In this document: positions 12,561 to 23,658 of the stretch, in pieces
Position numbering within the stretch: the stretch's first letter is position 1
Layout of the letters: each line of letters starts with the position of its first letter
Assembly: GCA_954871525.1 (NCBI GenBank)
Contig: OX940863.1
Span: forward strand, 4,502,001-4,566,000
DNA length: 64,000 bases
Reading direction: 5' to 3'
Source of the DNA: Parietaria judaica
Lineage: Eukaryota > Streptophyta > Magnoliopsida > Rosales > Urticaceae
Notes under the pieces: model-generated
Databases searched by the model: none
The model's input: only the letters and a program-made list of their open reading frames with translations
What the model was told of the DNA's origin: nothing
Program-made: the position numbers and the translations under genes

Positions 12561-13079
12561 TTACGGCATATCACATGATAAGGCTTGAGTATATGCAGAG
12601 ATATACAAAAATATATACATATTATATGATTTAATGTAGGGTAAATGAAGCAAATGCCCATTTGTGAGTCTAAGTTTCAAAAAAATGCCCAAACCTATTT
12701 TTGGTAATTAAAATCACTAACTAATAAAAATGTAGACCAATTTGCCCTTCCTTTTTTTTTACGTGAAAAAAATTAAATACCAAAAAATCCTTTATTATTC
12801 GAATTAAATAAAACAAAATAAATCAGTTTCCTTAAATATAGGTTACGTATTGACTTAAGAATCAAATATTTATTTGAATTAATTATATCAAATATAATTA
12901 TTTCCTTAAACATAGGTAAATCAGTATTGACTTTTCAAACGATTTCAAAATTTAGTCGCCATTCAAGTTACCAAATTATAAAAGTTATTCAGTATATTCG
13001 TAACTGTAATTTGAGTTACGAATTTATAATAGAAAATTCCATCTTTGTATTCACTGTAATTTAAGATTCAATTCGTAGT

Positions 13080-13220
13080 TTCAATGTATAGTAATTGTAA
13101 TTAAAGTTACGAATTTAGTAAATTAAAACACTATATGTGTAATTGTAATTGAAGTTACGAATTCATAATAGTAAATCTACGTGTAATTGTAATTGAAGTT
13201 ACAAATTCATAATAGTATAC
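13080..13220. repeat. About 50-bp tandem-like repeats in Pack-MULE arm
   Basis: The phrase TGTAATTGAAGTTACGAATTC, followed by ATAATAGTA, recurs several times with small changes. Confidence 0.65.
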
Positions 13221-14054
13221 TAAAACTACGATTTAAGGATTTGTTGACGCCGTTGAAGGATTTGTTGATTTAATAACCTAAATTCGTAACAATAATTACG
13301 AATTAACATTGAATTTAAAAACTCAAAATTTCATGAACTGTAAGCACAAATTAACATTACCAAAAATTAAGAATGTATATACCAATTTGAAATCATGAAC
13401 TGTTATGCAAATCGTAATTGAAACCATCAACTATATAATTGTATATGACAAATCTTAAACTAAGCACAACCTAAAACACTTAATCGATATCAATTTCACT
13501 TTTCTAATGCAAAACACTTAATCGAATTCAAATTCAATTATCTGATGTATTTACGGAAAGTTCATAATTTAAATTACCAAAATTTTGGTAATTATAATTA
13601 CGGATTTATGAAATTACGGATAATATTGGCTTTAACATGCCCAAACCTATTTTAAGTTACGAATTTATATATCAAAGTTTCTAAACTTAACATTGGCCTA
13701 AACATGAATGAAAATTATAATTTCTAAACATGAATCAGAATTATAAGCAAAATATAAACTGTAAATCAAAATGAATCAAAATTTTGGTAATTATAATTAC
13801 AGATTGTAAACTGTAAACCAAAGTACCAAAATAAACTGTAAATCAAAACGAATGGCGATTGTACCAAAATGAATGGCGATTGTAAACTGTAAATCAAAAC
13901 GAATTTTGTGTATAGATATATCATACGAAATTGAAATTTTTGACCGAAGCTTCACGACCGAGGGATGGCGAACGAACTTTAGGGCAAAGACGCTTTTGGT
14001 CCACGTTCTTCGCGGTGGAGAAAGGGCGCTACTGAGGCGAGACGCGACTGCGGA

Positions 14055-14678
14055 TTGCGACCGCGATCAGTGAGGATGAGGGGGACGACACGGCGAGCAG
14101 TGAGGAGTCGACGAAAGAACTGGCTTCGACGAGAAACTGGTTGGACGAGAAACTGGTTCGACGGACGGACGCTCCGGCAACGTCGTTCACGCAACGAACT
14201 CCGGCGAAGGAGAGAGGTGATTTCCGGCAACGAAATCGTACTCGCCGTGCGCGGCCTCAACGAGATCGTGGCGTACCTGATCTACGCCGACCACGAGCAC
14301 CGCGAGATCGTGCGCGGCCTCAACCTCGTCAAGGAGAGCGACTACAAGCTCCTCCTCGACAACCGCATAGGGATGCAGATGTTCGACGGCGGCTACGTCC
14401 ACCACGGCCTCCTCAAGTCGGCCATCTGGCTGCTCAACGAGGAGTCGGAGACGCTGCGGCGGCTCTGGATTGAGACGGACTCGGAGTACGAGATGGTCTT
14501 CGCCGGGCACTCGCTGGCGTCGGGCGTTGCAGCGCTGCTCGCGGTGATCGTGGCGAACTCCGGCGAAGGAATGCGGGAAGACGAGCGAGAGTCGAGCGTG
14601 AGTGAGAAGAGAGAAAGAAGGGAGAGCGTGAGTGAGGAGAGAGAAACAAGGGAAAAAGAGAAGATTTTAAAATTGTAG
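14055..14678 (+). pseudogene. Captured class 3 lipase fragment in Pack-MULE
   Basis: An open frame of 207 codons. Residues about 59-168 (14229-14558) resemble plant mono/diacylglycerol-type class 3 lipases: GGYVHHGLLKSAIWLLNEE, then EYEMVFAGHSL. The nucleophile elbow should be G-x-S-x-G (GHSLG) but reads GHSLA at 14505-14519. Only this middle portion of the alpha/beta-hydrolase is present; the N-terminal part and the catalytic Asp/His region are missing. The remaining residues are arginine-rich and look like captured or filler sequence. An identical 17-bp sequence brackets the lipase piece (14195-14211 and 14554-14570). A chimeric transcript is possible, but a working enzyme is not expected. 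Confidence 0.75.
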
Positions 14679-15153
14679 GTCAAAGTAACAAACTAATTGA
14701 AAATCTGATAAATATGGAAAAATTCAACCATAATTTTAGGAAAATATAAATTCAAAATTAAAATAAATAATTAATAATTAATAATTAATAAACGAAAATA
14801 AAAAAATATAATTAAGATCAGGGTTATTATGGTCCAAAATTAATTTAAAATGGGCATAAATGAATTAATTGAAAGTATGGGCATTTCTTTTAAACCTTAA
14901 GTGATTTTTGGGCATTTCATGAGTTTTTCTTTTAATGTATCATATAATCAGAATATAAAATATATGTATAATACTCTATTAACGGTATGCTTAGGATTTG
15001 AGGTGGATTTTAATGTGTCTATTTTCACCAATTTACCATCATTGCAATAATTAAAAAATACATAATTTTTGCTAGGCTTTTCTACGTGAATTTTCAACAT
15101 AGATTTATATTGCCATCATCGCCGAAACAAGAATGAAATAAATTTAAAATACA

Positions 15154-15342
15154 AAGAAGAGAGAATATGAGAGGAAATAGAGAGAGTATTATTGTATTGA
15201 GAGTGTGTTACAATGAGCACCCAAAGCCTCTATTTATAGGACTAAGAGGAAATGAAGAATAAGAAACATAATAAATTATAACATTACATTCATTAGTTGA
15301 CTCTCTAATATTGACGTTCACAAAATCTTGGTATTTATAACA
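15154..15342 (-). repeat. 5' LTR (inner end lost) of antisense copia-like element
   Basis: It matches 9362-9554, ends in the same GGTATTTATAACA and is followed by the AATTA target duplication. The portion corresponding to 9321-9361 is missing. Its outer end lies about 120 bp upstream of the TATA box of the S40 gene. Confidence 0.82.
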
Positions 15343-15460
15343 AATTAATATTAATATTTAAATAATTACCACATATCAGGAATTTTACTGATTTCTATAT
15401 GAAATGAACTCGAAATTCACACCAAATGCAAACCACATGATGACGTGGCAGAGCTCAACG

Positions 15461-15467
15461 CTATATA
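15461..15467 (+). promoter_or_regulatory. TATA box and ACGT element of S40 gene
   Basis: CTATATATAC lies 169 bases before the ATG at 15630. A G-box/ABRE-like TGACGTGGCA lies at 15441-15450, a site type bound by plant bZIP factors. Confidence 0.65.
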
Positions 15468-15498
15468 TACAGCCTCACCCTTCCCCTCCGCAAGAATT

Positions 15499-15567
15499 AT
15501 GCCCAAAAACCAATCTCCTCAACAATGGCGTCCTAATATATATTTTTTTTTAATTCTTAATTTATGA
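15499..15567 (+). other. Upstream ORFs in S40 leader
   Basis: If transcription starts about 30 bp after the TATA box, the leader holds a 22-codon uORF (ATG 15499, stop TGA 15565-15567). Within it, in another frame, lies a minimal ATG-GCG-TCC-TAA uORF at 15525-15536. Both end before the main ATG at 15630, so they could lower its translation. An unseen leader intron could remove them. Confidence 0.4.
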
Positions 15568-15629
15568 GATAAATAAATATATAGATAGTTACAGTCTCTT
15601 TACTGAGAGTGTATTCCGATTATGAAAAA

Positions 15630-16220
15630 ATGGCCAAAGGCCGGAAACTGACGGTTAGCCGGAGCGAAAGGCTGCTTGGAAGCTACGCGTACGGTGGCGG
15701 CGGAGACCCGGAGTTCGGCGAGGAAGATGTATGGTCAACGATGGAAGACGATGCGCCGGCGCGTGACGACTACGCGCCGGCGACGGATCCCGGAGGAGTG
15801 GTCGGGTCCTCCCGACATAGCCGGGGTGTTGACGGTCACGCTGGCGGGCTTTCCCAGGCTTTCGACGATGCTAAGACGGCGCCGTCGAGGATCATCCACC
15901 AGTTCCGGGGGAACGGGACTGACGGCGTGCAACGTGGCGGGCCACGCCACGTGGCGTCGTCGGCGCCAGTGAACGTCCCCGACTGGAGCAAGATCCTGCG
16001 GGTGGACTCGGTGGGGTCGCTCCACGACTCGGACTGCGACTTTGACGACGGGTCGGAGACGGAGATGGTGCCGCCGCACGAGTACTTGGCGCGCGAGTAC
16101 GCGCACAGCAAGAACACGGCGGCGAACTCGGTGTTCGAGGGCGTCGGCAGGACCCTGAAAGGCCGCGACATGACCCGGGTCCGCGATGCGGTCTGGAGAC
16201 AAACCGGTTTTAACGGGTGA
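15630..16220 (+). CDS. Senescence regulator S40 (DUF584) family protein
   Basis: A single-exon 196-residue protein of the plant S40 family, nuclear proteins whose genes respond to senescence, dark, ABA and pathogens. Family marks seen: basic N-terminus MAKGRKLTVSRSERLLGSY, the acidic-tryptophan motif EFGEEDVWS (28-36), the core SAPVNVPDWSKIL (111-123), MVPPHEYLAR (146-155) and the C-terminal VGRTLKGRDMTRVRDAVWR (172-190). The ATG at 15630 was chosen because it gives the usual S40 N-terminus; the frame runs upstream only through non-ATG codons. The gene is GC-rich against AT-rich flanks, normal for intronless plant genes. Upstream are a TATA box, an ACGT element, two uORFs and a retroelement LTR ending 287 bases before the ATG. 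Confidence 0.93.
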   Translation: MAKGRKLTVSRSERLLGSYAYGGGGDPEFGEEDVWSTMEDDAPARDDYAPATDPGGVVGSSRHSRGVDGHAGGLSQAFDDAKTAPSRIIHQFRGNGTDGVQRGGPRHVASSAPVNVPDWSKILRVDSVGSLHDSDCDFDDGSETEMVPPHEYLAREYAHSKNTAANSVFEGVGRTLKGRDMTRVRDAVWRQTGFNG

Positions 16221-17828
16221 AGGAGATACAAGTTCAAACACTCCGACTCCCTTATAATCTTGTATTACATAGTTTTATTTTATATATATATATATATATA
16301 TTATTTTGTGGTAGATCATGGGAAGGGTTGAGCCTTGAGAGAGTGAGAGTGGGGGATTATTTGTTGGTATGACTTTTGCTTTGCTTTTTTTTTTTTGATA
16401 TATATTTTTCGTAGGGCGATGATTCAGCTCGGTTTGACTCGGTTTGAAACGAGTTCACTCGGTTGGCAGATGAGCCCAGATCAGGATTCTGAATCTCCAT
16501 GTTTGATTCCTCTGTACTCTCTCTTGGTGTTAATTTGGATCATCATGTTTCTAATAATTTTCACAATTGTAGATAAATTATTTATAATATATAGTCCATT
16601 TTAATCAAAGTTGTGTATCAATCAGTGCAATTTGTTTTGCCTTTTTTCCAGACTGACAGCTGTCATGTTATACGTTAATAATGCTATTTTTCAGTGCATG
16701 AAGGCCATGCCATGCGCAGCAAGATGTACGTGATTAGGACAGCTCACTTCACATTAGCAAGTAATTAATTAATCAATAGATTTTATTAATTTCGGAATAT
16801 ATTTTGAGAGATTTCAGAGTTCATTAAAATTAATATTATTATGTTGAAAAATAAATGGAGCTAGCAAGTATCGTAATAAGAAAGAAGCAAAAACGAGACG
16901 AGAGCTGAGAGAGATAAGGCAGTTGGGTGACATCATAAAGCGTGGAACACAAACAGTTAAACTTCGCTTTGGAAGACATGACGTAATCCATGTCAAAGTA
17001 TATCCACGGATAACAATCAAATAATAAAAATAATAATAATAATAAATAATACAAAATACAAAATTAAAATGTGAGGTCGAGAACATGTAGTCATGCAGCG
17101 ATGGAACCAAGAATTAAGAATTGTGTAACTTTTTTTTATCAAAATTTAATTTGAAGGGGTTATATTTAAATTTTAGTGATAGTTAAGGGAGGGTTTAACT
17201 AAAATTTATATAAATTTATAGTAAAAAAATCAAAATAGGGTATTATTGTACAAAATTTTGTTTTAGAGGGGTGGTTTGAACCCCACCCCCCTTCAAATGC
17301 TTTTGCCCCTATAATCATGTTTTAAAAGTTGAAGAAAGGAGTGTCTTTATTTTGAGAGTTACGGTTCGATAACTTAGAGAGACCACGGTAAATACAAAAA
17401 GTGCAAAATATTGACGAAAAACCGAAAAAATTGAGCTTTGAATCGAGAAACCTTTATAGTTTTTTCTTTGTATGATTTTCCATCCTATATTTACACATTC
17501 GTTGCAACAAAGTCTTAGTATTTAATCAATGAATGAGTTTTTACAATCTCATTCTGTCATTAATAAAAATAAGTTATTATCTTTAATATTCATAAAAATT
17601 GTAATTATAACCATATGTTTATAATAAACTCTTATATTGTATAAATATTATTAAACTTTAAAATATTTGGTAAGTTATTCGAAGAAAAAAAAAACCGTCG
17701 TCAACTCATGCCCATAAAATGAAGGTTACGATTTCTAATCGGTATCGGTATCGGTATATGAATCCATGATTGTTACTATCGATGCATTTATAATAAATGT
17801 ACCGATGTATTGTAATTTTAATAACACT
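16221..17828. other. S40 3' region and intergenic DNA
   Basis: The first 200-400 bases are probably the S40 3' untranslated region and contain a TA run near 16280. The rest is AT-rich with no supportable gene. Confidence 0.5.
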
Positions 17829-19149
17829 TGTTGATGCCGAAAAATGGATCAAACATTGTAGCGGCCCATTTCTTGATAATGGGTCGAGCCCATCGCCGTT
17901 TGTTGACTTCCCTGGGCAGGGGGTGTTGGACCCAAGACTTCCGTTATGCGGTCGGATCAAAACCGGGTCTATTGGCCCATTACCGCGAAGGTCCGGTACC
18001 TCCGCCTGCGCTGTCGGATCGGACCTGGGATATAGGCCGGTGACCACAGAGAACCAGTACCTCCGGTTTACGATAAGATTGGGAATCAGACATAAAAAGG
18101 ATGTGGTTTTATGATATATGATGCCGCACCTCGTCATTTATAGCGAGGTTGCCTACGTACCCATTTTACTGGGATCAGGTCATCACGTAGTTCAAAGTGG
18201 GAGTTAGCTTACACGTACCTGAGCTTGCCTGGCCAAGCCGGGTGCAGACTATGAAGACAGGGGTCGGTCGACGGGAATTTTTCCGGCGCTTCCGCTCCAG
18301 CCAGCCCCTCCGCCTCTATCTGGAGAGTCGGGAATTACCCCAACGCCTTCTCTCTAGCTAGCTCCTCCGCCCCGATATTACTCGGGTATTTAAACCGGAT
18401 AATATATATAAGAGAGATAACATAGTTATATAACTATAGAGAACGTTTCTCTGATATACCGTTATGTTGAAATGAGGCTTCTATTTATAGGAGGGTCTAG
18501 GGGCCTGTGTGCAATTAATAATAACTTGATTGGCCCCTGGGCAATATTAATATTGTTTGCGCGTATAGCAGGGCGTGTTGCGCGCGCAAGAAGTCTCGTG
18601 GGCGCACATACTGAGCGTGCAACCTCTCGGGCACGTTTCCCTCCTTGTTAGGCACGTTGCTTTCCATGTCGAGCACGTTGCGCGCTCTGTCATGTGCGTT
18701 GTGCGCCATACTGGGCGTGCAGTAGGCCTCGGAGGCGCGCTGCTCGTTCTGCTGGGCGCGTAATAAGTCCTGTGGGCGCACGTCTTATTGGGCGCGTTGT
18801 GCGCTCTGTAAGGTGCGTTGCGCACCTTGTTAGGCACGCAATAGGCCTCGGAGCGCGCTGCTCATTCTGTTGGGCGCATAATATGTCTCGTGGGCGCACG
18901 GAGGTGTTACGCGCCCTGTTGGAGGTGTTACGCGCCCTGCTAGGTGCGTTGTGCGCCATGCTAGGCACGCAATAGGCTGTGAAGGTGCATTTTTTTACTC
19001 CGGGGGCACGCTTTTCTTATTTTAGGGCGCGCATCTGAATATCATTAAATAATATTTTTTCTCGCCTTGTTGGGCCTTCCGATTTTGAAAATGGACTTTC
19101 GGGGTTCGTTTTTAGGCCGAAATGGATTTAGGAAAAATCACTCATAACA
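17829..19149 (-). mobile_element. Solo LTR, 1.32 kb
   Basis: The sequence begins TGTTGATGCC and ends TCATAACA, so both strands start TGTT. A perfect 5-bp duplication ACACT flanks it (17824-17828 and 19150-19154). The minus strand carries CCTATAAATAGAAG near 18492, a TATA box. No internal retroelement sequence or second LTR is present, which fits removal by LTR-LTR recombination. It contains a GC-rich repeat cluster. Confidence 0.8.
18560..18990. repeat. GC-rich minisatellite-like cluster in solo LTR
   Basis: Variants of GGGCGCGTTGTGCGCC, TAGGCACGCAATAGGCCTC and GGAGCGCGCTGCTCATTCTG recur at about 30-75 bp. The open frames across it are by-products of the repeat. Confidence 0.8.
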
Positions 19150-19154
19150 ACACT

Positions 19155-21594
19155 AGTATCTAAAAACTATAAAATAATGATAATATGTAGATTTATCGTT
19201 ATCGAGTTAACATTTGTTAAAGTAGAGATACGCTTACATTTCAATTTAATAAAAGTGTTGAATATTAATGTTTTTAGAGTTTAGTTGTAAACATGCATAT
19301 CACATTGTGTAACGGACTTTAACGAGACACTAAAGTAATTGGACTTCAACAATATTTTGTGCTTTTTTAAATTACCATTATTCGTTAAAAAATTAATACT
19401 TAAAATATTTATTTTCTATTAATTGCCATAATTTTTTAGGGGTCACTACTCAGTAATATAAGTAGTGGACCGACAAATATGTATATTTCATGTACGGTTT
19501 AGTGAATAAATAAAGGTCTTTACGATGTAACAAGAGATCTCAGATTGATCCGTCATTTTGTGTTTAATATAATGGAACCTCTATAAATTAATACTATCGG
19601 GAGTCGTAAATTTTATTAATTTATCCAATTTATTAATTGGTCGAGGTATGATTAGTTATGTTAGATAAAAACAGAGACATGCAAAAAGATTATTTAATCA
19701 AAATTATTAATTTATCGAAGTTCTATCTTATTTTATTGCATGTCTCATCTTTTTTAAGGGTCATATTGATATTTTATATATAAATTGGGGGTTAAACTAA
19801 AAAATTAGATAAGATGGCCCCGCCCCAAGGAGTATATGGTAAATAAAAATGTATGCTTTTAGTGGAAGGTGACAGATGGTTGCGAGATGGGGTCATATAA
19901 TAGAGCTACTTGACAAAGCTACAATAAAGGACGAAACTGCAAATAAAAATGGAAAAAGGACAAATAGGAGAAAAATAGTGGGAATATCGGGCAACGTTTG
20001 GCTCTTTTCCAGTCCCTACTTTTTCAAGAAAGGGACCCTCAAACATGTCTTTTCTCTTTTCTGTCATTAATTAATTTTTGTTGGACTCACATCTTACAAT
20101 CTTTCACAACCATAGATTTTTTTTTTCTTTTTTCTTTTTTGGGTTTTCTTATTTGTGTTTATTTCCAATTGTTTTTGTCCTATTTGATTGATTATCTTGT
20201 GTCTCGAGTCTGGGATCGAGGAAGTGAAATTTTAGATTCTTAAAGAAATAATATATTAAATAATAAATACAATCGAAAATGATTATAATTTATATGTACA
20301 TTCTTTAAATTATTTATACACACTAAGTACATATATGATATATATACAATTATACATAGTGCCTATTAAAATTATTTCAATATCAATAATTTATTATATA
20401 TATATAACTAAATATCAATATTTATTATAACTCAAATATTTATTTAATAAAAAAACAAAAAGTATATTTTAAAATTAAAAATAATTGAAAATTTTCCATG
20501 TGGGATGCGGTATCGCAGTAAGTTGGGTGCCACATGTCACTTAATAATCAAAACTAATGTTCAGGGACCTATTTATAAGAAAGTGACGAGTATAAAGACT
20601 TTATCCCAAAAAAATTAAATTCAAATACTTACTTGAAAAGAAAAGAAAAAAACAGATGAGTTTGAGGACATTAGGCGCTATTTATCATAAAAAAAAAATC
20701 GCTACACTAAAATGCATGTTTGACCATATAGCGTGTAGTTTTTTAATATTACGGTTTGTATAAATACATTAGTTTTACAATTAATAAACCCGGAATCTCA
20801 TATTCAGTGGAGGAAGCCGATCCCGATCAACCTACATAAATTCGCCCCTGATTGGCATGATATTTACTGTGTGTGACTATGTGTATATCACGTTAAAGGG
20901 TATACGACGTTTCTAAAAATAAAATTGGAAGAAGAACGACAACCATGCCATGTGAAGAAATAAGTTTATAAACGACATTGAAAGTTATTAAATGGCGCAC
21001 AAGAAGACTGCGACAGAAAAGATAACACTGCAGTATACGTGCGCCCAATATATCAGATAACGACAAACATACAAAGACAACAATTAGATACAAAACGACA
21101 ATGAACTACTAAAAGACCAAAAGAAAATAGGACTCGGGCTTCTTGAGCATGAATACCGGTTCTTTTTGTGACGTGTTGATGATGTCGTTTTTATTTACTC
21201 ACTGAGGTTTTTTAATTATTTATTTATTATAATGTTAGCGGCAAAAATACCTAACATATACTTTTGTTGCAACTTACTGCTGAACGCCATATGGCATGCA
21301 CAGCATGTGACACTGACATGTAGATGTATTATGCCACATCGTGTGGAAAAAATAATTTACAAGTATTATTTTTTATAAAAAAAATTCTATGTTATTCATT
21401 TTATAGCACTTTGCTGTTATTGTTAGGGACTTAGGGTGAAAATATCTATATCATATTTTTGTGTCTTTTCCACGTCGTATTCTCGATTGTATGTTCTATT
21501 TGCAACTAATTTATTCAATGTCTTTATTTCCGATTTATAATGGGTGACTTAAATAAATAATAAGAAATAACCACTGTTTTATGCGAATATATCA
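19155..21594. other. Intergenic, no gene seen
   Basis: AT-rich DNA with scattered open frames lacking family similarity. A fragment with CGGCAAAAATACC-like MULE termini occurs near 21238. Nothing else is supportable. Confidence 0.5.
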
Positions 21595-21603
21595 AAATTA
21601 GAA

Positions 21604-23090
21604 GGGAAAATTACGGCAAAAATACCCAACCTTTGGTCAAACTGCCTCCCGTGTACCCAACCTTTAAAACTGGAGGCAAAAATGCCCAACCTGCATTGAC
21701 TGTGACTCTGGCATAAAAACGTTAATTTTCTGTTAACATGCCTCATGTGGCCGTTAGCGGCAAAAATACCCAACCTTTTTTTTTTAGAAAAAAAAATATT
21801 TTTTAATTTTTTTAATTTAAATAGTTTTTTTACTTGATTAGTGATAATTACTTGAATTCCAAATACATGGAATAACACAAAAGTTAGTCAAAACATCAAT
21901 TGATTTCTTAATGTGCTTGTATAAGCTACATTTGTTGATAAAAATCTTATTATTATGAAAAATTTTAAACACAATGATACGGGTATTTTAAGTAATTGAT
22001 TTTTTTTAAAAATAATAAAAAGAAAGTTATATAATTAATTTTTTTTAAATAAAGTCAATTTTAGTCCGAGATATTCACCGGAAGTCCGTTTTCGCGAAAT
22101 AAAGTGTCTAGATGTTTCCAGAATTATAAAGATACTCACAAGTCATTAAGTTTGCAAGAAATGGTCATGGAAGGCTCCCGAAACCATTAAAGTGGGTCGG
22201 GAGCACCTCAGGCTGCCCCACAGGCCCCACATAATCCACCACGCGTCTCCTGTCCTCCTCACGCGCCCTCAGAAGTGCTTACGTCAGCCTGATGGCGTAA
22301 GCAGAGGCGCGGGTGTGAGTTTTCATTGTGTTTCATAGATTCCTTCGGCACTATTCATATTTCTTAGCATCGTATTTAAGGGTACGAATTTTAATGGGAT
22401 CCCAAGGGAGGTCTTTTAGCCAATTATTACTAATCAAGCCCTATTGATTATTGATAATATTTTTTTACCAGTAATATTTTTAAGCCATTTTTTTTCAATA
22501 CGGAAACATTGATTGACTATATTAATTCGATCTAAAACGGTCAATTACCAATGAAAATGGTAAGGCTGTAACCGGAGCGGGTATCCTATTTTTTTGAACT
22601 ACCCATATCCGGATCCGGTTTTCCGGGTATCTGAAAATCACTACCCGTATCCCGATCCGGAAATCCGGATACCTATTTTTAAATCCATGTTCAAATTACT
22701 TAAAATACCCGTAACATTATGTATAAAATTATTCATAATAATAAGATTTTTATTACCAAATGTAGCTTATACAAGCACATTAAGAAATCAATTGATGTTT
22801 TGACTAACTTTTGTGTTATTCCATGTATTTGGAATTCAAGTAATTATCACTAATCAAGTAAAAAAATATATATAAATTAAAAAAATTAAAAAAAATATTT
22901 TTTTTTCTAAAAAAAAAGGTTGGGTATTTTTGCCGTTAACGGCCACATGAGGCATGTTAACGGAAAAATTAACGTTTTTATGCCAGAGTCACAGTCAACG
23001 CAGGTTGGGTATTTTTGCCGCCAGTTTTAAAGGTTGGGTACACGGGAGGCAGTTTGACCAAAGGTTGGGTATTTTTGCCGTAATTTTCCC
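21604..23090. mobile_element. MULE-type non-autonomous element, 1.49 kb
   Basis: Near-perfect terminal inverted repeats of about 390 bp (21604 to about 21995, and about 22697-23090) begin GGGAAAATTACGGCAAAAAT. A perfect 9-bp duplication AAATTAGAA flanks it (21595-21603 and 23091-23099). The interior holds no transposase. It contains GC-rich single-copy-looking DNA (22190-22320) and, at about 22560-22690, a GGATCCGG-rich stretch resembling ends of the hAT MITEs found elsewhere here. The two arms match closely, so insertion or gene conversion was fairly recent. Confidence 0.92.
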
Positions 23091-23658
23091 AAATTAGAAT
23101 AACTATCTAGCTGACTCAAACACTGTCGTTTCTAGACGTTTGTCACTCTCCATCCAAACACTGTCGTTTCTGTGTCAAGGCGCATTTGCGTGTTCATTTT
23201 GGTAACCTGCAACATCTTATGCCTTTTAAACTAAATTTTCTATTTCATTAAAAAAATATATAAAATAGAGTTTATAGAGCGCATAAAATGGAAATTATGA
23301 TTAATTTATAGATATTAGCTTGCTAGTGATTAAACAATTCAACAAAGTAAACAGCTCATAAGCAAAATCAACGGCCATTGTCGGCTGTAAAGAGCATTGA
23401 CTTGTTAGTTCATTCCATTTATAAGGAGCATTGACTAATATTGATTATATTTATTTCCAATAAATAATTTTAGTCCACCTAATATCTCACAGGCTTTCAT
23501 TCGTAATTAAATGAAATGCTAAGCAAATATTTCTATTAATTAAATATCTACGTCACTTGTCAAAAAGGTCAAACGACAGTCATCTTATCAGGGCAAATTA
23601 ATTATAATGTAAATTTCTAATAAACATAGCAATTTCTCTCCTAAAGTAGAGTATTGTT

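Larger units (their letters stand above)
12639..14930. mobile_element. Pack-MULE carrying host gene fragment
   Basis: The element starts GGGTAAATGAAGCAAATGCCC. The complementary right end reads AGAAAAACTCATGAAATGCCC, an imperfect TIR of about 55 bp. A perfect 9-bp duplication TTTAATGTA flanks it (12630-12638 and 14931-14939). The outer interior is AT-rich with repeated GTAATTGTAATTGAAGTTACGA phrases. The segment 13930-14650 is strikingly GC-rich and encodes a lipase-like piece. No MULE transposase is present. Nine-base duplications, TIRs and a captured GC-rich exon define a Pack-MULE. It is nested in the older LTR element. Confidence 0.85.
9321..15342 (-). mobile_element. Antisense copia-like LTR element, decayed, with nested Pack-MULE
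   Basis: Two LTR copies in the same orientation bound the region (9321-9554 and 15154-15342). The outer flanks are an identical AATTA (9316-9320 and 15343-15347). The left LTR starts TG and ends CA. Just inside it lies the complement of a purine tract (CCAAGGGGGAG), so the element reads on the minus strand. A pol remnant sits next to that tract. The 5' LTR at the right has lost its inner end and no primer-binding site is visible. The element was later split by the Pack-MULE at 12639-14930; without it about 3.7 kb remain. Confidence 0.82.

Noticed and set aside
14187..14683. Overlapping frames on both strands of the Pack-MULE GC-rich core
   Set aside because: Only the plus frame at 14055-14678 shows family similarity (lipase). 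The others arise because GC-rich DNA lacks stop codons.
18515..18975. Several overlapping frames on both strands, 62-96 codons
   Set aside because: They are by-products of the GC-rich repeats in the solo LTR and encode repeated low-complexity peptides.
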